Shown: piece by piece, positions 8,489-17,377 of the stretch
Numbering within the stretch: position 1 is the first letter of the stretch
Layout: the number at the start of each line of letters is the position of its first letter
Assembly (NCBI GenBank): GCA_937873145.1
Contig: CALMVK010000030.1
Span: forward strand, 1 to 51,035
DNA: 51,035 bases
Direction of reading: 5' to 3'
Source of the DNA: an uncultured Granulicella sp.
GTDB taxonomy: Bacteria; Acidobacteriota; Terriglobia; Terriglobales; Acidobacteriaceae
Made by a program: the position numbers and the translations under genes
The notes under the pieces: model-generated
Told to the model about the DNA's origin: nothing
Seen by the model: the letters and a program-made list of their open reading frames with translations, nothing else
Databases searched by the model: none

Positions 8489-9703
8489 TTAGAAAGCCCG
8501 GACATAATTTTTTCCGGGTAACGACCGGATCTTGCCGGACAGTTCGAGCTCGAACAAAGCCGTGAAGATTTCGGCGGATGCTAACTCACCTTCCAGCAGA
8601 TCCATCAACTGATCCAACTGCACAGGGTCATCATGGCGCAGGCGACTAAAGATCAGGCGCTCATGGTCGCTCATCGCCTGTTCAGCAAATAAGGATGCGG
8701 ACCCGTGTGCTTTCGATTCAGGCGAGCCGGTCCGGCGCTCTTCCTGGGCATCCTCCAACTGCAGCCGGATGTCTGAGGGCAAGTCCTCCCAGACGTCTTC
8801 CCAGGTCGCTGTCAGCTTCGCGCCTTGCTTGATCAAGGTATTCGGGCCCCAAGAGTTTTTGTTGGTTACGTTGCCGGGCACCGCGTACACATCGCGGTTC
8901 TGCTCCATCGCGCAGCGTGCGGTGATCCTGGTGCCGCTGTACTCGGCGGCTTCGATTACCAGCACGCCCACACTCATTCCGGAGAGCGTCCGGTTGCGAA
9001 TGGGAAAGTTCTGCGGGGCTGGAAAACTTCCCATCGGAAACTCCGACACAATGGTTCCACCGGCGCCGAGGATTGATTCGGCAAGCTTTTTGTTTTCTTT
9101 GGGATACACGACGTCGATTCCTGTACCCCAAACCGCCAAAGTGCGCCCGCCGGCGTCGAGCGTACCTTTGTGCGCCGCCGTGTCCACGCCGCGCGCCATG
9201 CCGGAGAAGATGGCCATGCCACGATTGGCCAGGTCCCGCGCAAGCAGCTCCGCCATTCCCGCTCCGTAGGGCGAAGGCGAGCGCGTCCCGACCACGGCGA
9301 TCCCGGGCCATTGCATCAACGCCACGTTTCCGCGCACCCACAGGACCGAAGGTGGATCGTAGATTTCGAGCAGCCGCCCCGGGTACTCCGCGCACTGCCG
9401 CGTTACAAAGTGTGCTCCGGACTCTGCCACGCGGCGAGCTTCTTTTTCCGCTTCGGCCCGCGCCCGTCCATCCGCAATGAACTGGGCACTTGCGGCCGGA
9501 ATGCGCAACGATTCGAGCTCGGTCAAGGACATCTGGAAGATCCGCTCCGCCACACCGGCCCTTTCTACTGCTCGTCCTATCCGCGTCGGCCCGAGTCCTG
9601 GCGTCAGCGTCAGCGCCAGCCAGGCCAGCCGGCCCTCCGCGCCGATGCCTTGATCCTGTTGATCTTGTTGATCTCTCCATAAGGAGACTGCCTGCGCTGC
9701 CAT
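8489..9703 (-). CDS. dprA: DNA processing protein DprA (Smf)
   Basis: The product has 404 residues. DprA binds incoming single-stranded DNA and loads RecA during natural transformation. The Rossmann-like core shows GIAVVGTRSPSPYG, IFSGMARGVDTAAHKGTLDA, GTGIDVVYPKENKKLA, FPIRNRTLSGMSVGVLVIEA and RDVYAVPGNV, all family blocks. The N-terminal SAM-like region (LTPGLGPTRIGRA) and the C-terminal winged-helix DML1 domain (residues ~345-404) are both present, so the protein is full length. A GGAG site lies six bases before the ATG. Near the N-terminus a 9-base triple repeat encodes DQQDQQDQ. The gap to topA is 198 bases and holds no recognised gene. Confidence 0.95.
   Translation of the reverse strand: MAAQAVSLWRDQQDQQDQGIGAEGRLAWLALTLTPGLGPTRIGRAVERAGVAERIFQMSLTELESLRIPAASAQFIADGRARAEAEKEARRVAESGAHFVTRQCAEYPGRLLEIYDPPSVLWVRGNVALMQWPGIAVVGTRSPSPYGAGMAELLARDLANRGMAIFSGMARGVDTAAHKGTLDAGGRTLAVWGTGIDVVYPKENKKLAESILGAGGTIVSEFPMGSFPAPQNFPIRNRTLSGMSVGVLVIEAAEYSGTRITARCAMEQNRDVYAVPGNVTNKNSWGPNTLIKQGAKLTATWEDVWEDLPSDIRLQLEDAQEERRTGSPESKAHGSASLFAEQAMSDHERLIFSRLRHDDPVQLDQLMDLLEGELASAEIFTALFELELSGKIRSLPGKNYVRAF
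9651..9677 (-). repeat. Three 9-base tandem units inside dprA
   Basis: TGATCCTGT, TGATCTTGT and TGATCTCTC (plus-strand reading) follow one another at 9651, 9660 and 9669. On the coding strand they give Asp-Gln-Gln units near the DprA N-terminus. The unit length is a multiple of three, so slippage would change length without a frameshift. Confidence 0.6.
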
Positions 9704-9832
9704 CGACCGCTCCGTCAGAGAATATGCGCGAGACTACCATGGCCGCTGGAAACTCTCTCTACCACTAAAGCGGTGCTTTCCCGCTGCCGGTACACCGTGC
9801 AGGGACCAAGTTCCACGCCCTACACTGGAAGG

Positions 9833-10681
9833 GTGCCTTTGCGCGTCGCAGCCATCGACTTCCTGAACCCCGCTCCGCTCATGTGGGACTTTCACCACCA
9901 GCCGCACCAATCCATGTTCGCCGAGCGCTACCAGTTGCACCTCACCGCACCTTCTGCCTGCGCTCGCGAGCTGCTCTCCGGTGAGGCCGATTTTGGCCTG
10001 ATCCCGGTCGCAGCGCTCACAGAGGAGCTCCGCATCGTTCCCGGCTGCACCATTGCCTCGCTGGCCTGCGTCCGCTCCATCCAGCTCATCGTCAAAGCTC
10101 CACTGGCCCTCACGCAGATCCGGACCATCGCGGCCGACACCGCTTCGCGCAGCTCGGTCGCCTATGCTCAGGTTCTCTTTCGCCATTTTCTTGGCACCGA
10201 TCCCGAGTTCCGCCCATCTCCCGCCGATCCCGAGTCCATGCTCCGCGACAACGATGCCGCTCTGCTGATCGGGGACCCCGCCCTGCTGGCGCTCGAGCGC
10301 CGCGCCACCCTGGCCGCGCACGTAGGCCCGTGCCTTTGGTACGATCTTGCGGAGCAATGGCATCTTCGTACCGGCCTGCCCTGGGTCGCTGCGGTGTGGG
10401 CGGTCCGTCCGCACGCTGTACCCACGCCCGCGAGCCGGCGTCAGCTCCTCGCCGATCTTACCGACTCGCGCGATCACGGCCTCGCGCATATCGAGGATCT
10501 GGTGCGGGAGTGGACTCCACGCATCGCCCTTGCGCCCGCCACCCTTCGCGCCTACCTTACGGAAAACATCTACTACCGGCTGGACGCCTCCTGCATCCGG
10601 GCAATTGAAACCTTCCGTCAGCTCGCGGCGCAGGTGGGTGTGCTCGATCCTTTGCCAAATCTGCCTTTCCTTGGAGATTAA
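9833..10681 (+). CDS. mqnA: Chorismate dehydratase MqnA (futalosine menaquinone pathway)
   Basis: MqnA dehydrates chorismate to 3-enolpyruvoylbenzoate, the first step of the futalosine route to menaquinone. The family blocks are LRVAAIDFLNPAPLMW at the N-terminus, LLSGEADFGLIPVAAL, the IAADTASRSSVAYAQVLF ligand-binding loop and AALLIGDPALL. The length (~282 residues from the GTG at 9833) fits the family. The start is uncertain: the frame is open back to a GTG at 9773, but the extra 20 residues are not family-like and no start has a good ribosome site. The gene stands apart from other mqn genes here. Confidence 0.88.
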   Translation: MPLRVAAIDFLNPAPLMWDFHHQPHQSMFAERYQLHLTAPSACARELLSGEADFGLIPVAALTEELRIVPGCTIASLACVRSIQLIVKAPLALTQIRTIAADTASRSSVAYAQVLFRHFLGTDPEFRPSPADPESMLRDNDAALLIGDPALLALERRATLAAHVGPCLWYDLAEQWHLRTGLPWVAAVWAVRPHAVPTPASRRQLLADLTDSRDHGLAHIEDLVREWTPRIALAPATLRAYLTENIYYRLDASCIRAIETFRQLAAQVGVLDPLPNLPFLGD

Positions 10682-10727
10682 AGCCGGACTACGCGACTTC
10701 CTCTCCGCGGATGACGTCCTAGGAAGC

Positions 10728-11465
10728 ATGTTCTCTGCATTTGCGCTGCGCGATCATGGTCACGCTCTCTGGCCGCTGGCTGCCTTGCTGGCGGCATCCG
10801 GTTCCGGGAGCGCCGGCCATCGGCTCGTGCACCTGTTTCTCTCCTTCGGGCTTGCCGGCTTGTTTCTGGTCTCGATTGTGGATTCTTCCTTCGTCCCGTT
10901 GCCCATCCCAGGCATGACGGACATCATGCTTGTGCTCTATGCCGCGCAGCACACCAATCCCTGGCTGCTGATTTTAATTGCCAGCGTCGGCTCCGCGCTG
11001 GGCGGCTTCTTTTCCTACCAGGTAGGTCAATCTGGAGGTATGGCCTTCATTGAGCGCCGTACGCCGCCGCGCATCTTCAAACGCGTCACGCGCTGGATGG
11101 AGTCGCACGCCATCCTGGCCGTTGCTGTTCCTGCGATTTTGCCACCCCCCATGCCGCTTAGCCCCTTCGTGCTCGCTGCCGGAGCGCTGAAGATGTCTCG
11201 CCGCAAGTTCATGATCGCCTTTACGGTGAGCCGGTTGCTGCGTCACTCCATCGCCGTGTGGCTCGGCGTAGAGTACGGCGGGGCCGTCCTGGTGTTATGG
11301 AACAAGTTTATCCAAACCTGGGGAACGCCTGTGCTTATCTTTCTTTGGACAGGAATTTCCCTCTCGCTCGGCTATGCGTTTTGGCAGCTTTGGAAGACCA
11401 GCCACAGCGTGGGTGCGATCAAACGTCCGGCGCGAAAACCCGTTGCGGACGCTGCGGCCGGCTAG
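10728..11465 (+). CDS. DedA/VTT-domain membrane protein
   Basis: The product has 245 residues with about five hydrophobic segments. The VTT (SNARE-associated/DedA) signature is visible: SSFVPLPIPGMTDIMLVLYA, then SVGSALGGFFSYQVGQSGG with Gly-rich helix packing, then AVAVPAILPPPMPLSPFVLA. The conserved Pro-rich re-entrant region and the Arg in SRLLRHS are in place. DedA/VTT proteins are lipid scramblases or transporters, for example of undecaprenyl phosphate or phosphatidylethanolamine. The ATG at 10728 follows AGGAAG closely. The frame is open further upstream but overlaps mqnA, so that part is rejected. The C-terminus is basic (KRPARKP). Confidence 0.82.
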   Translation: MFSAFALRDHGHALWPLAALLAASGSGSAGHRLVHLFLSFGLAGLFLVSIVDSSFVPLPIPGMTDIMLVLYAAQHTNPWLLILIASVGSALGGFFSYQVGQSGGMAFIERRTPPRIFKRVTRWMESHAILAVAVPAILPPPMPLSPFVLAAGALKMSRRKFMIAFTVSRLLRHSIAVWLGVEYGGAVLVLWNKFIQTWGTPVLIFLWTGISLSLGYAFWQLWKTSHSVGAIKRPARKPVADAAAG

Positions 11466-11518
11466 GACTCCTAGCTGATCCATAAGGGCTTATTCGGCCA
11501 GAGCCGGACCGTTGTGCG

Positions 11519-13516
11519 TCAAGACTCCTCGTCTCCCCGCAGGTTTGCGATCACGCCAAGATCTTCAAGCGTCGTGGTGTCTCCTGTGACTGTACCGGTC
11601 GTGGCCAGTTCGCGCAGCAGCCGACGCATGATTTTGCCGGAGCGAGTCTTCGGCAGCGTCTGCGTAAAGCGGAGGTCGTCAGGGCGGGCCAGCGAGCCGA
11701 TCTCTTTCGCGACCCAGGAACGCAGCTCCTGTTTGAGGGCTTCGCCGGGCTGTTGGCCTTCTTCCAGGGTGACGAAGGCGGCGATGGCTTGGCCCTTCAG
11801 CTCGTCGGGGCGCCCGACCACCGCGGCTTCAGCGACCTTGGGGTGTGCGACCAGAGCCGACTCGATCTCCATGGTGCCGAGACGGTGCCCGCTGACATTG
11901 ATCACATCGTCGACGCGGCCCATCAGCCAGAAGTAGCCATCGGCATCCATGCGTGCACTGTCTCCGGTGAAATAGCTTCCTGGAACGTCCGAAAAGTACG
12001 AGGATTGGAAGCGCTCCGGGTCGCCGTAGATGGTACGCGCCATGGAGGGCCAAGGTTTGCGAATGACCAGCAGACCTCCTTTCCCGGCAGGGACGGGCTC
12101 GCCTTGCTTGGTGACAACCTCCGGCACGACGCCGAAGAAGGGCCGGGTGGCGGAGCCGGGTTTAGTGGGGATGGCGCCCGGCAGCGGAGCGATCATGATG
12201 GCTCCGGTTTCGGTCTGCCAGAACGTGTCGACGATGGGACAGCGCTCGTGTCCGATCTCGCGATGAAACCACATCCAGGTTTCGGGGTTGATGGGTTCTC
12301 CGACCGTGCCGAGCAGGCGCAGCGAGGCCAGCGAGTGGCGCTTGACGAAGGCATTGCCCCACTGGATGAACGCGCGGATGGCCGTAGGGGCGGTGTAGAA
12401 GATGGAGATCTTGTGGGCGTCGACGATCTTCCAGAAGCGATCGCACTCCGGCCAGTTCGGTGCACCTTCGTACATCACCACGGTGGAACCGTTCTGCAAC
12501 GGGCCATAGAGGACGTAGCTGTGGCCTGTGATCCAGCCGATGTCGGCTGTACACCAGTAAACGTCCTGGTCGCGCAGGTCGAAGATGTACTTCGCCGTAA
12601 GATAGGCTCCGACGGAGTAGCCGCCGGTGGTATGGACAAGGCCTTTGGGTTTACCGGTGGTGCCGGAGGTGTAGAGCAGAAACAGAGGGTCTTCGGAGTC
12701 CATGGGCTCGGCTGGACAGGAGGGTGCAGCCGTGGCCATGACGTCATGCCACCAAAGGTCGCGATCCTCGACCATGGTGATGGGGGTCTGCGTCTTGGGT
12801 GCACCTTCTACACTGCCGCGCTGGTAGACGACGACGGAACGAACGGACGGGCATCGGGGCAAGGCGTCGTCTACGATCGATTTCAGCTTGATCTCGCCTC
12901 CGCGGCGGTAGCTGATGTCTTGCGTCACGACGACGGCACACTGCGAGTCGTTCACCCGATCGACGATGGCCTGGGCGGCGAATCCGCCGAAGATGACCGA
13001 GTGAACCGCGCCGATGCGGGCGCAGGCGAGCAGCGCGACGGCCAGCTCAGGCGACATGCCCATGTAGATGGCGACACGATCGCCCTTGTGTACGCCGAGC
13101 GACCGGAGGACGTTCGAGAAGCGCTGGACTTGATCGAGCAGGGCGGCGTAGGTCAAGGTACGCACTTCACCGGGCTCACCCTCCCAAAGCAGGGCGATCT
13201 TCTCCCGGCGTGGGCCCGCGGCGTGACGGTCGACGCAGTTGTGTGCGAGATTCAGCTTGCCTCCGTTGAACCAGGTGGCTGCCCCCATCTCGCCCTCCAC
13301 GACGGAGTGGAAGGGGGTGAACCAATCGAGCTCGCCGGCGGCCTCAGCCCAGAAGCTTGCAGGATCTTCGACGCTGCGCTGGTACATGTCTTCATAGGCT
13401 TGCATGGAGCCGATGTGGGCGCTTTGCGCGAACGCCTCCGGGGGAGGAAAGACGCGATCTTCGCGGAGCAGCGATTCCATGTTGGTATGCACGATGGGAG
13501 GGGTGGAGCTGGACAC
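11519..13516 (-). CDS. acs: Acetyl-CoA synthetase (AMP-forming)
   Basis: The product has 665 residues, starts with GTG and has an AAGGAGA site eight bases upstream. It activates acetate to acetyl-AMP and then acetyl-CoA. The motifs are complete: [20 protein letters not shown] (P-loop), [27 protein letters not shown], the hinge region ending in [16 protein letters not shown], and [15 protein letters not shown]. In the last motif Lys628 is the residue that protein acetyltransferases modify to switch Acs off. The gene is monocistronic and convergent with the DedA gene. No acetyltransferase/sirtuin pair is visible nearby. Confidence 0.97.
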   Translation of the reverse strand: MSSSTPPIVHTNMESLLREDRVFPPPEAFAQSAHIGSMQAYEDMYQRSVEDPASFWAEAAGELDWFTPFHSVVEGEMGAATWFNGGKLNLAHNCVDRHAAGPRREKIALLWEGEPGEVRTLTYAALLDQVQRFSNVLRSLGVHKGDRVAIYMGMSPELAVALLACARIGAVHSVIFGGFAAQAIVDRVNDSQCAVVVTQDISYRRGGEIKLKSIVDDALPRCPSVRSVVVYQRGSVEGAPKTQTPITMVEDRDLWWHDVMATAAPSCPAEPMDSEDPLFLLYTSGTTGKPKGLVHTTGGYSVGAYLTAKYIFDLRDQDVYWCTADIGWITGHSYVLYGPLQNGSTVVMYEGAPNWPECDRFWKIVDAHKISIFYTAPTAIRAFIQWGNAFVKRHSLASLRLLGTVGEPINPETWMWFHREIGHERCPIVDTFWQTETGAIMIAPLPGAIPTKPGSATRPFFGVVPEVVTKQGEPVPAGKGGLLVIRKPWPSMARTIYGDPERFQSSYFSDVPGSYFTGDSARMDADGYFWLMGRVDDVINVSGHRLGTMEIESALVAHPKVAEAAVVGRPDELKGQAIAAFVTLEEGQQPGEALKQELRSWVAKEIGSLARPDDLRFTQTLPKTRSGKIMRRLLRELATTGTVTGDTTTLEDLGVIANLRGDEES

Positions 13517-13663
13517 GCGAAGTTTCTCCTTCAGTTACGTTACCGGACAACAAAAAGGTACGCTACGGCCTAATGAATCAGCAATCATTGCCGATAAGGT
13601 AGGTGGGTAGAGCAGAATCCGGCATCTAGGGAGCAGGGTATCTAAATCTGGGCAGGTGAGATA

Positions 13664-13676
13664 CAAAGGACCTTTG
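13664..13676. promoter_or_regulatory. Small palindrome upstream of the MFS gene
   Basis: CAAAGG-A-CCTTTG is a perfect 13-base dyad located 50 bases before the start of the MFS transporter gene, in the 209-base gap between acs and that gene. It could be an operator half-site pair. At this length chance occurrence is possible. Confidence 0.25.
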
Positions 13677-13725
13677 GTTGGCTGAAGCATCTACATACTG
13701 GTTTGCCGTTTAGGAAGGATTGGGT

Positions 13726-15063
13726 ATGGCTTCGTTTCTCGATCGAGAGCGCTCGGTAGCGCCGGAGGGGTATAGCCGGTGGCTTGTGCCTCCTGCTGCG
13801 CTGGCGATCCATCTTGCCATTGGGCAGGTGTACTCGTTTTCAGTTTTCAAGACGCCGTTGATTCAGTACTTTGCTCCTTATGTAAGCGCCGCAAACCTGA
13901 ATAAGGACATTGGCTATATATTTTCGGTAGCGATTGCATTCCTGGGCATCTCGGCGGCGTTGTTTGGTGCGTGGCTGGAAAAAGCCGGTCCCCGACGGGC
14001 AATGTTTTACGCCGCGATCTGCTTCGGCTCCGGATTTCTGGTTGCGGCAGCGGGGGTGGCGCTGCACCAGTTAGTGCTGGTGTATCTGGGATATATCTCC
14101 CCGGTGTCGACGCTGATCAAGTGGTTTCCGGATCGACCGGGGCTTGCAACTGGCCTGGCAATCATGGGTTTCGGTGGAGGCGCCATGATCGGCAGCCCGC
14201 TTGGAACCCAGTTGATGGCGTTCTATAGGGGGCGTGGAGAGCCCTCGATTCCGGCGACGTTTGTCACGATGGGCGTGCTCTACTTTCTGTTCATGCTCTT
14301 CGGCGTGTTCATGATTCGCGTGCCAAGGGAGGGATGGAAACCGGAGGGCTGGAGCGGCACCAAGAAGAACAACGCGCTGATTACGACGCATAACGTGAAT
14401 GTGTCGCAGGCGATTCGCACACCGCAGTTTTACCTTCTCTGGATTGCCTTGTTCTGCAATGTAACCGCGGGCATCGGCATCCTTGAAGACGCGAGCCCGA
14501 TGATTCAGGACTTCTTCCGTGGGCATATCCTGGCGGTGGCTGCGGGAGGATTTGTGGGCCTGCTAAGCATCTTCAACATGGCGGGGCGATTCTTCTGGGC
14601 GTCTACCTCGGACTTTATCGGCCGCAAAAGGACCTACTTCATCTTCTTCCTTCTGGGTGCCGTTTTGTTTTTCCTCCTGCCGCTGACGCGCGGAGACCAC
14701 CTCAACTCTGTACCGTTGTTTGTTACGCTAGCCGCTATCATTATCTCCATGTACGGTGGAGGCTTTGCGACGATTCCGGCGTACTTGAAAGATCTTTTTG
14801 GCGGCTATAACGTCTCTGCTATCCACGGGCGTCTGCTTACCGCATGGTCGACGGCAGGGATCGTCGGGCCGCTGATTGTGAACGGCATTCTGGATCATTT
14901 TGTGGCAAACCATCTGAACAAGCAGGATGCGTATCCACAGATCCTCCACATCATGTGCGGGCTGCTAATAGTAGGTGCTGTGGCGAATCTGCTGGTCACG
15001 CCTGTATCCCAGCAGCATTGGATGAAAGAGCAGGCACTGGAGCCTGTCGGAGCAGCTCACTGA
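13726..15063 (+). CDS. OFA-family MFS transporter (oxalate/formate antiporter type)
   Basis: The product has 445 residues and twelve predicted helices. The first helix region, PAALAIHLAIGQVYSFSVFK, is typical of the oxalate:formate antiporter (OFA) family. Others are KWFPDRPGLATGLAIMGFGG and GRFFWASTSDFIGRKRTYF (the MFS A-like loop in the second half). The cytosolic central loop carries PREGWKPEGW, another OFA trait. The substrate is probably a small mono- or dicarboxylate; which one cannot be read from sequence. The ATG at 13726 follows AGGAAGG at 13712. The stop is followed after 13 bases by a tiny membrane-protein gene. The acs gene lies upstream in the opposite direction, consistent with organic-acid use. 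Confidence 0.85.
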   Translation: MASFLDRERSVAPEGYSRWLVPPAALAIHLAIGQVYSFSVFKTPLIQYFAPYVSAANLNKDIGYIFSVAIAFLGISAALFGAWLEKAGPRRAMFYAAICFGSGFLVAAAGVALHQLVLVYLGYISPVSTLIKWFPDRPGLATGLAIMGFGGGAMIGSPLGTQLMAFYRGRGEPSIPATFVTMGVLYFLFMLFGVFMIRVPREGWKPEGWSGTKKNNALITTHNVNVSQAIRTPQFYLLWIALFCNVTAGIGILEDASPMIQDFFRGHILAVAAGGFVGLLSIFNMAGRFFWASTSDFIGRKRTYFIFFLLGAVLFFLLPLTRGDHLNSVPLFVTLAAIIISMYGGGFATIPAYLKDLFGGYNVSAIHGRLLTAWSTAGIVGPLIVNGILDHFVANHLNKQDAYPQILHIMCGLLIVGAVANLLVTPVSQQHWMKEQALEPVGAAH

Positions 15064-15076
15064 TGGAGGAGAAGCA

Positions 15077-15250
15077 ATGGCTATAGAAAATACGAGGAGA
15101 TCTTCTCCTACAGCACTTGGGCTTACGTGGGCGATCGTGGTCTTGCCCACTCTTTGGGGGCTGACGTATACGGTAGAAAATGCGTTGAAGCTCTTCCGCA
15201 ACTCCCCTACTCCGGTGACAGTTGCGCAACCGCAGACAGGCGGTCGATGA
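15077..15250 (+). CDS. Small single-helix partner of the OFA transporter (MFS small subunit type)
   Basis: This 57-residue product has a GGAGGAG ribosome site right after the transporter stop codon and ATG at 15077. It has a short polar N-terminus (MAIENTRRSSPT), one hydrophobic helix (ALGLTWAIVVLPTLWGLTYT), then TVENALKLF and a polar tail. Small proteins of this plan directly follow OFA-type transporters in many bacteria and are sometimes annotated as an MFS transporter small subunit. That match is from memory. The 13-base spacing points to translational coupling. A role in stabilising or modulating the transporter is an inference. Confidence 0.75.
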   Translation: MAIENTRRSSPTALGLTWAIVVLPTLWGLTYTVENALKLFRNSPTPVTVAQPQTGGR

Positions 15251-15360
15251 TACGAACCAGATGGCGGTCGTATTAGTGATCTATATGGACATCGGGCGCG
15301 CACTCGCAGACAGCAGCAGGCGGCCACCGGCAGGCTAACCAATACGTTCCCAGTCTTCGA

Positions 15361-15391
15361 TCTTCGAGTTTTCGAGTTTCTGAGTTTCTGA
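15361..15391 (+). repeat. Degenerate 8-9-base direct repeat between convergent genes
   Basis: TCTTCGAGTT-TTCGAGTTTC-TGAGTTTCTG is a run of slightly different CGAGTTT/TGAGTTT units in the 176-base gap between the small membrane-protein gene and the DUF421 gene. No clear hairpin terminator was found here. Its role is unknown and it may be simple slippage. Confidence 0.35.
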
Positions 15392-15426
15392 TCGAGGCAT
15401 AACCCCGTAGAGCTCGACGATTAAGT

Positions 15427-15990
15427 TCAGGTTGAGGCTACGGATTGCGACTTCAAGGAGTGCACCTCATCGGACAGCTTCTGCACTGCAGCCGTCAACT
15501 GCGAGATGAGCTTTTCTTCTTTCGTCGGTTTCTTTGCTTCAATGTAAAAGGTCCCATTCGGCTCGAGCGTACAGGAGCGAACCTCGTCGACCGTGTCAAA
15601 GCTTTGTCGATGCAAGACGGAAAGCAGCTCCTGTTCCGTCAATGCCTCCCGCTTTAGAGCGGCATGGTCCACCTCGCCGTCCATAATCAAGGTCCGGCTG
15701 CCTCCCTGCAGCGTGCTGTTGAGCCAGGGTGTGCGGTAAAGCACGCGTGTCAGCAGCCAATTGACCGTAAGCAGTGAAAATGCTCCCAGAATGCCTCCAG
15801 AGACGGAGTTGTCATCGCCGATCATGGCGTTCTGTACGGTATTCGAGAGACTCAGCAGAACCACCAGGTCAAACGGATTGAGTTGTGCGAGCTCGCGTTT
15901 GCCGAAGAGCCGCAGAAAGAAGACCAGTGCGAGATAGACGATCATGGGCCTGAGAATCTTCTCAAAGACAGGCAGTTGAAGGTGGAACAT
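15427..15990 (-). CDS. DUF421 (YetF/YcaP-like) membrane protein
   Basis: The product has 187 residues. Three N-terminal helices include RLFGKRELAQLNPFDLVVLL, where the Gly-Lys-Arg-Glu and NPFDxV motifs define the DUF421/YetF family. A cytosolic domain follows with the 'LIMDGEVDHAALKREALTEQ' block and ends in a Lys/Glu-rich helix. Family members in Bacillus have been linked to spore or envelope properties; the biochemical role is unknown. The ATG at 15990 lies nine bases after the galE stop. An earlier in-frame start would overlap galE. The two genes look cotranscribed. Confidence 0.85.
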   Translation of the reverse strand: MFHLQLPVFEKILRPMIVYLALVFFLRLFGKRELAQLNPFDLVVLLSLSNTVQNAMIGDDNSVSGGILGAFSLLTVNWLLTRVLYRTPWLNSTLQGGSRTLIMDGEVDHAALKREALTEQELLSVLHRQSFDTVDEVRSCTLEPNGTFYIEAKKPTKEEKLISQLTAAVQKLSDEVHSLKSQSVAST

Positions 15991-15998
15991 GGATCCGG

Positions 15999-16976
15999 TC
16001 ACGCGGCGCTCCCATAGAGTTTTTGGTGCCATTGCCAAGCGCTCTGCACGATGTCGTCGAGCTTGGGATATTTTGGGCTCCAGCCGAGCTCGCGCTGGAT
16101 CGCTTCCGAGCTGGCGACAAGCACGGCAGGATCCCCTGCGCGCCGCTCACACATCTCTACCGTCACATCGCGTCCGGTGACGCGTCGCACCGACTCGATG
16201 ACCTGCTTTACGGTAAATCCTTCGCCATTGCCGATGTTGTAGACCAATTGCGGGTGTTTTTCGAGAGCTGCCAGCGCCAGCAGATGTGCGTCGGCAAGAT
16301 CTTCGACATGGATGTAATCGCGGATGCAGGTGCCATCCGGGGTAGGGTAATCCTGTCCAAAGATTTTGATGTTGGGCCGGCGTCCAAGCGCGACATCCAG
16401 AACAAGGGGAATCAGGTGCGATTCGGGTTCGTGGTGTTCGCCATAGCCGGAGATCGCTCCCGCCACGTTGAAGTAGCGCAGCGCGGCGTAATGCAGGCCT
16501 CGGCTCTCGCTCATCCACCGCATCATGTGTTCGCTGAGCAGCTTGCTGTCTCCGTAGGGGTTGGTGGGCGCGAGCTTCGCCGTTTCAAGAATGGGCGTAC
16601 TCTCGGGCTCGCCATAGACGGCGGCGGTGGAGCTGAAGACCAGGCGATCATGCCCGGTGGCGAACATGGCTTCCAGCAGCGTCAGAGTGCCGACCGTGTT
16701 GTTACGAAAGTAAATTTCTGGTGATTTTACGCTTTCGCCGGCCTCGATCAACGCGGCAAAGTGCATAACTCCGTCATACTTCTTCTCGCGGAGCGTGGTT
16801 TCGAGCAGCACCCGATCGTGCAGTGCTCCGTCCACCAGCACTGCTCCCGGGGGAACAGCGGATCTGCGGCTATGGCGAAAGTCGTCATAGATGGTGACTT
16901 CATGACCGGAGTTCAAAAGAAGACGGCTGACGGTTCCGCCGACGTATCCTGCACCGCCGGTAACTAAAATGCGCAT
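15999..16976 (-). CDS. galE: UDP-glucose 4-epimerase
   Basis: The product has 325 residues and interconverts UDP-glucose and UDP-galactose with bound NAD. The N-terminal MRILVTGGAGYVGG holds the Gly-x-x-Gly-x-x-Gly nucleotide-binding loop. The catalytic elements are Ser-Ser-Thr in LVFSSTAAVYGEPE and Tyr-x-x-x-Lys in NPYGDSKLLSEH. The later blocks YFNVAGA and RDYIHVEDLADAH are also present, so the enzyme is full length. A GGAG site lies nine bases before the ATG at 16976. The gene precedes the DUF421 gene. No other galactose or surface-sugar genes are adjacent. Confidence 0.95.
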   Translation of the reverse strand: MRILVTGGAGYVGGTVSRLLLNSGHEVTIYDDFRHSRRSAVPPGAVLVDGALHDRVLLETTLREKKYDGVMHFAALIEAGESVKSPEIYFRNNTVGTLTLLEAMFATGHDRLVFSSTAAVYGEPESTPILETAKLAPTNPYGDSKLLSEHMMRWMSESRGLHYAALRYFNVAGAISGYGEHHEPESHLIPLVLDVALGRRPNIKIFGQDYPTPDGTCIRDYIHVEDLADAHLLALAALEKHPQLVYNIGNGEGFTVKQVIESVRRVTGRDVTVEMCERRAGDPAVLVASSEAIQRELGWSPKYPKLDDIVQSAWQWHQKLYGSAA

Positions 16977-17377
16977 TTGTCGATCTCCGATTGGTAGGGA
17001 GTAAACTGCTGTTCAGGTACTGCAACAAAAGTACCAGTGCCAGAGCCTGGATCTTCAGGCACACTAGCACCTGTTACTGAAGTGTTCGTGAGGGAAGCAC
17101 CACAGGCATCCTCTGAAATTCAACTTTGTGAGAAAAAAGCTAAAAACTCACAAAGCCAGATGACCTCCTTGGTGTGGGGCAAGACATAAGACAATGTCTG
17201 TCGGGAGCACCCCAAGAGTTTGCGGGGATCGGCAGTCAGGTTCCGCCCTCATTTGTAGAACTGGTCCATTTTGCGCCGAGAGCACGTTGCCATGTCCGAG
17301 ACGCCCGGGTTGGGTCTCTAGACGAAAACTACACCTTATGCCTCCTTCTCTCGAGGCTTCCAAAGGACCATTTCACG
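16977..17377. other. 401-base intergenic region with a long inverted repeat
   Basis: This region separates the divergent galE and TonB-like genes. It contains a perfect 9-base inverted repeat (17124-17155, listed separately) and a smaller GGTACT...AGTACC dyad near 17015-17034. Short open frames exist on both strands, but none shows a ribosome site, a family motif or consistent codon use. I see no convincing gene in it. The promoters of both flanking genes must lie here. Confidence 0.6.
17124..17155. promoter_or_regulatory. Perfect 9-base inverted repeat, possible operator or hairpin
   Basis: CTTTGTGAG (17124-17132) and CTCACAAAG (17147-17155) are exact reverse complements. They are separated by the A-rich spacer AAAAAAGCTAAAAA. 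In DNA this could be a dimer-binding site with half-sites about two helical turns apart. In RNA it would be a 9-bp stem with a 14-base loop. No T-run follows on either strand, which argues against a simple terminator. Confidence 0.5.

Noticed and set aside
10347..10727. Longer N-terminus for the DedA protein
   Set aside because: This part overlaps the end of mqnA and reads as a low-complexity shadow; the family starts near the ATG at 10728.
11753..13573. 606-codon open frame on the plus strand opposite acs
   Set aside because: It is fully antisense to a textbook Acs. The translation is Gly/Asp/Val-rich without motifs, as expected from the complement of a GC-rich gene.
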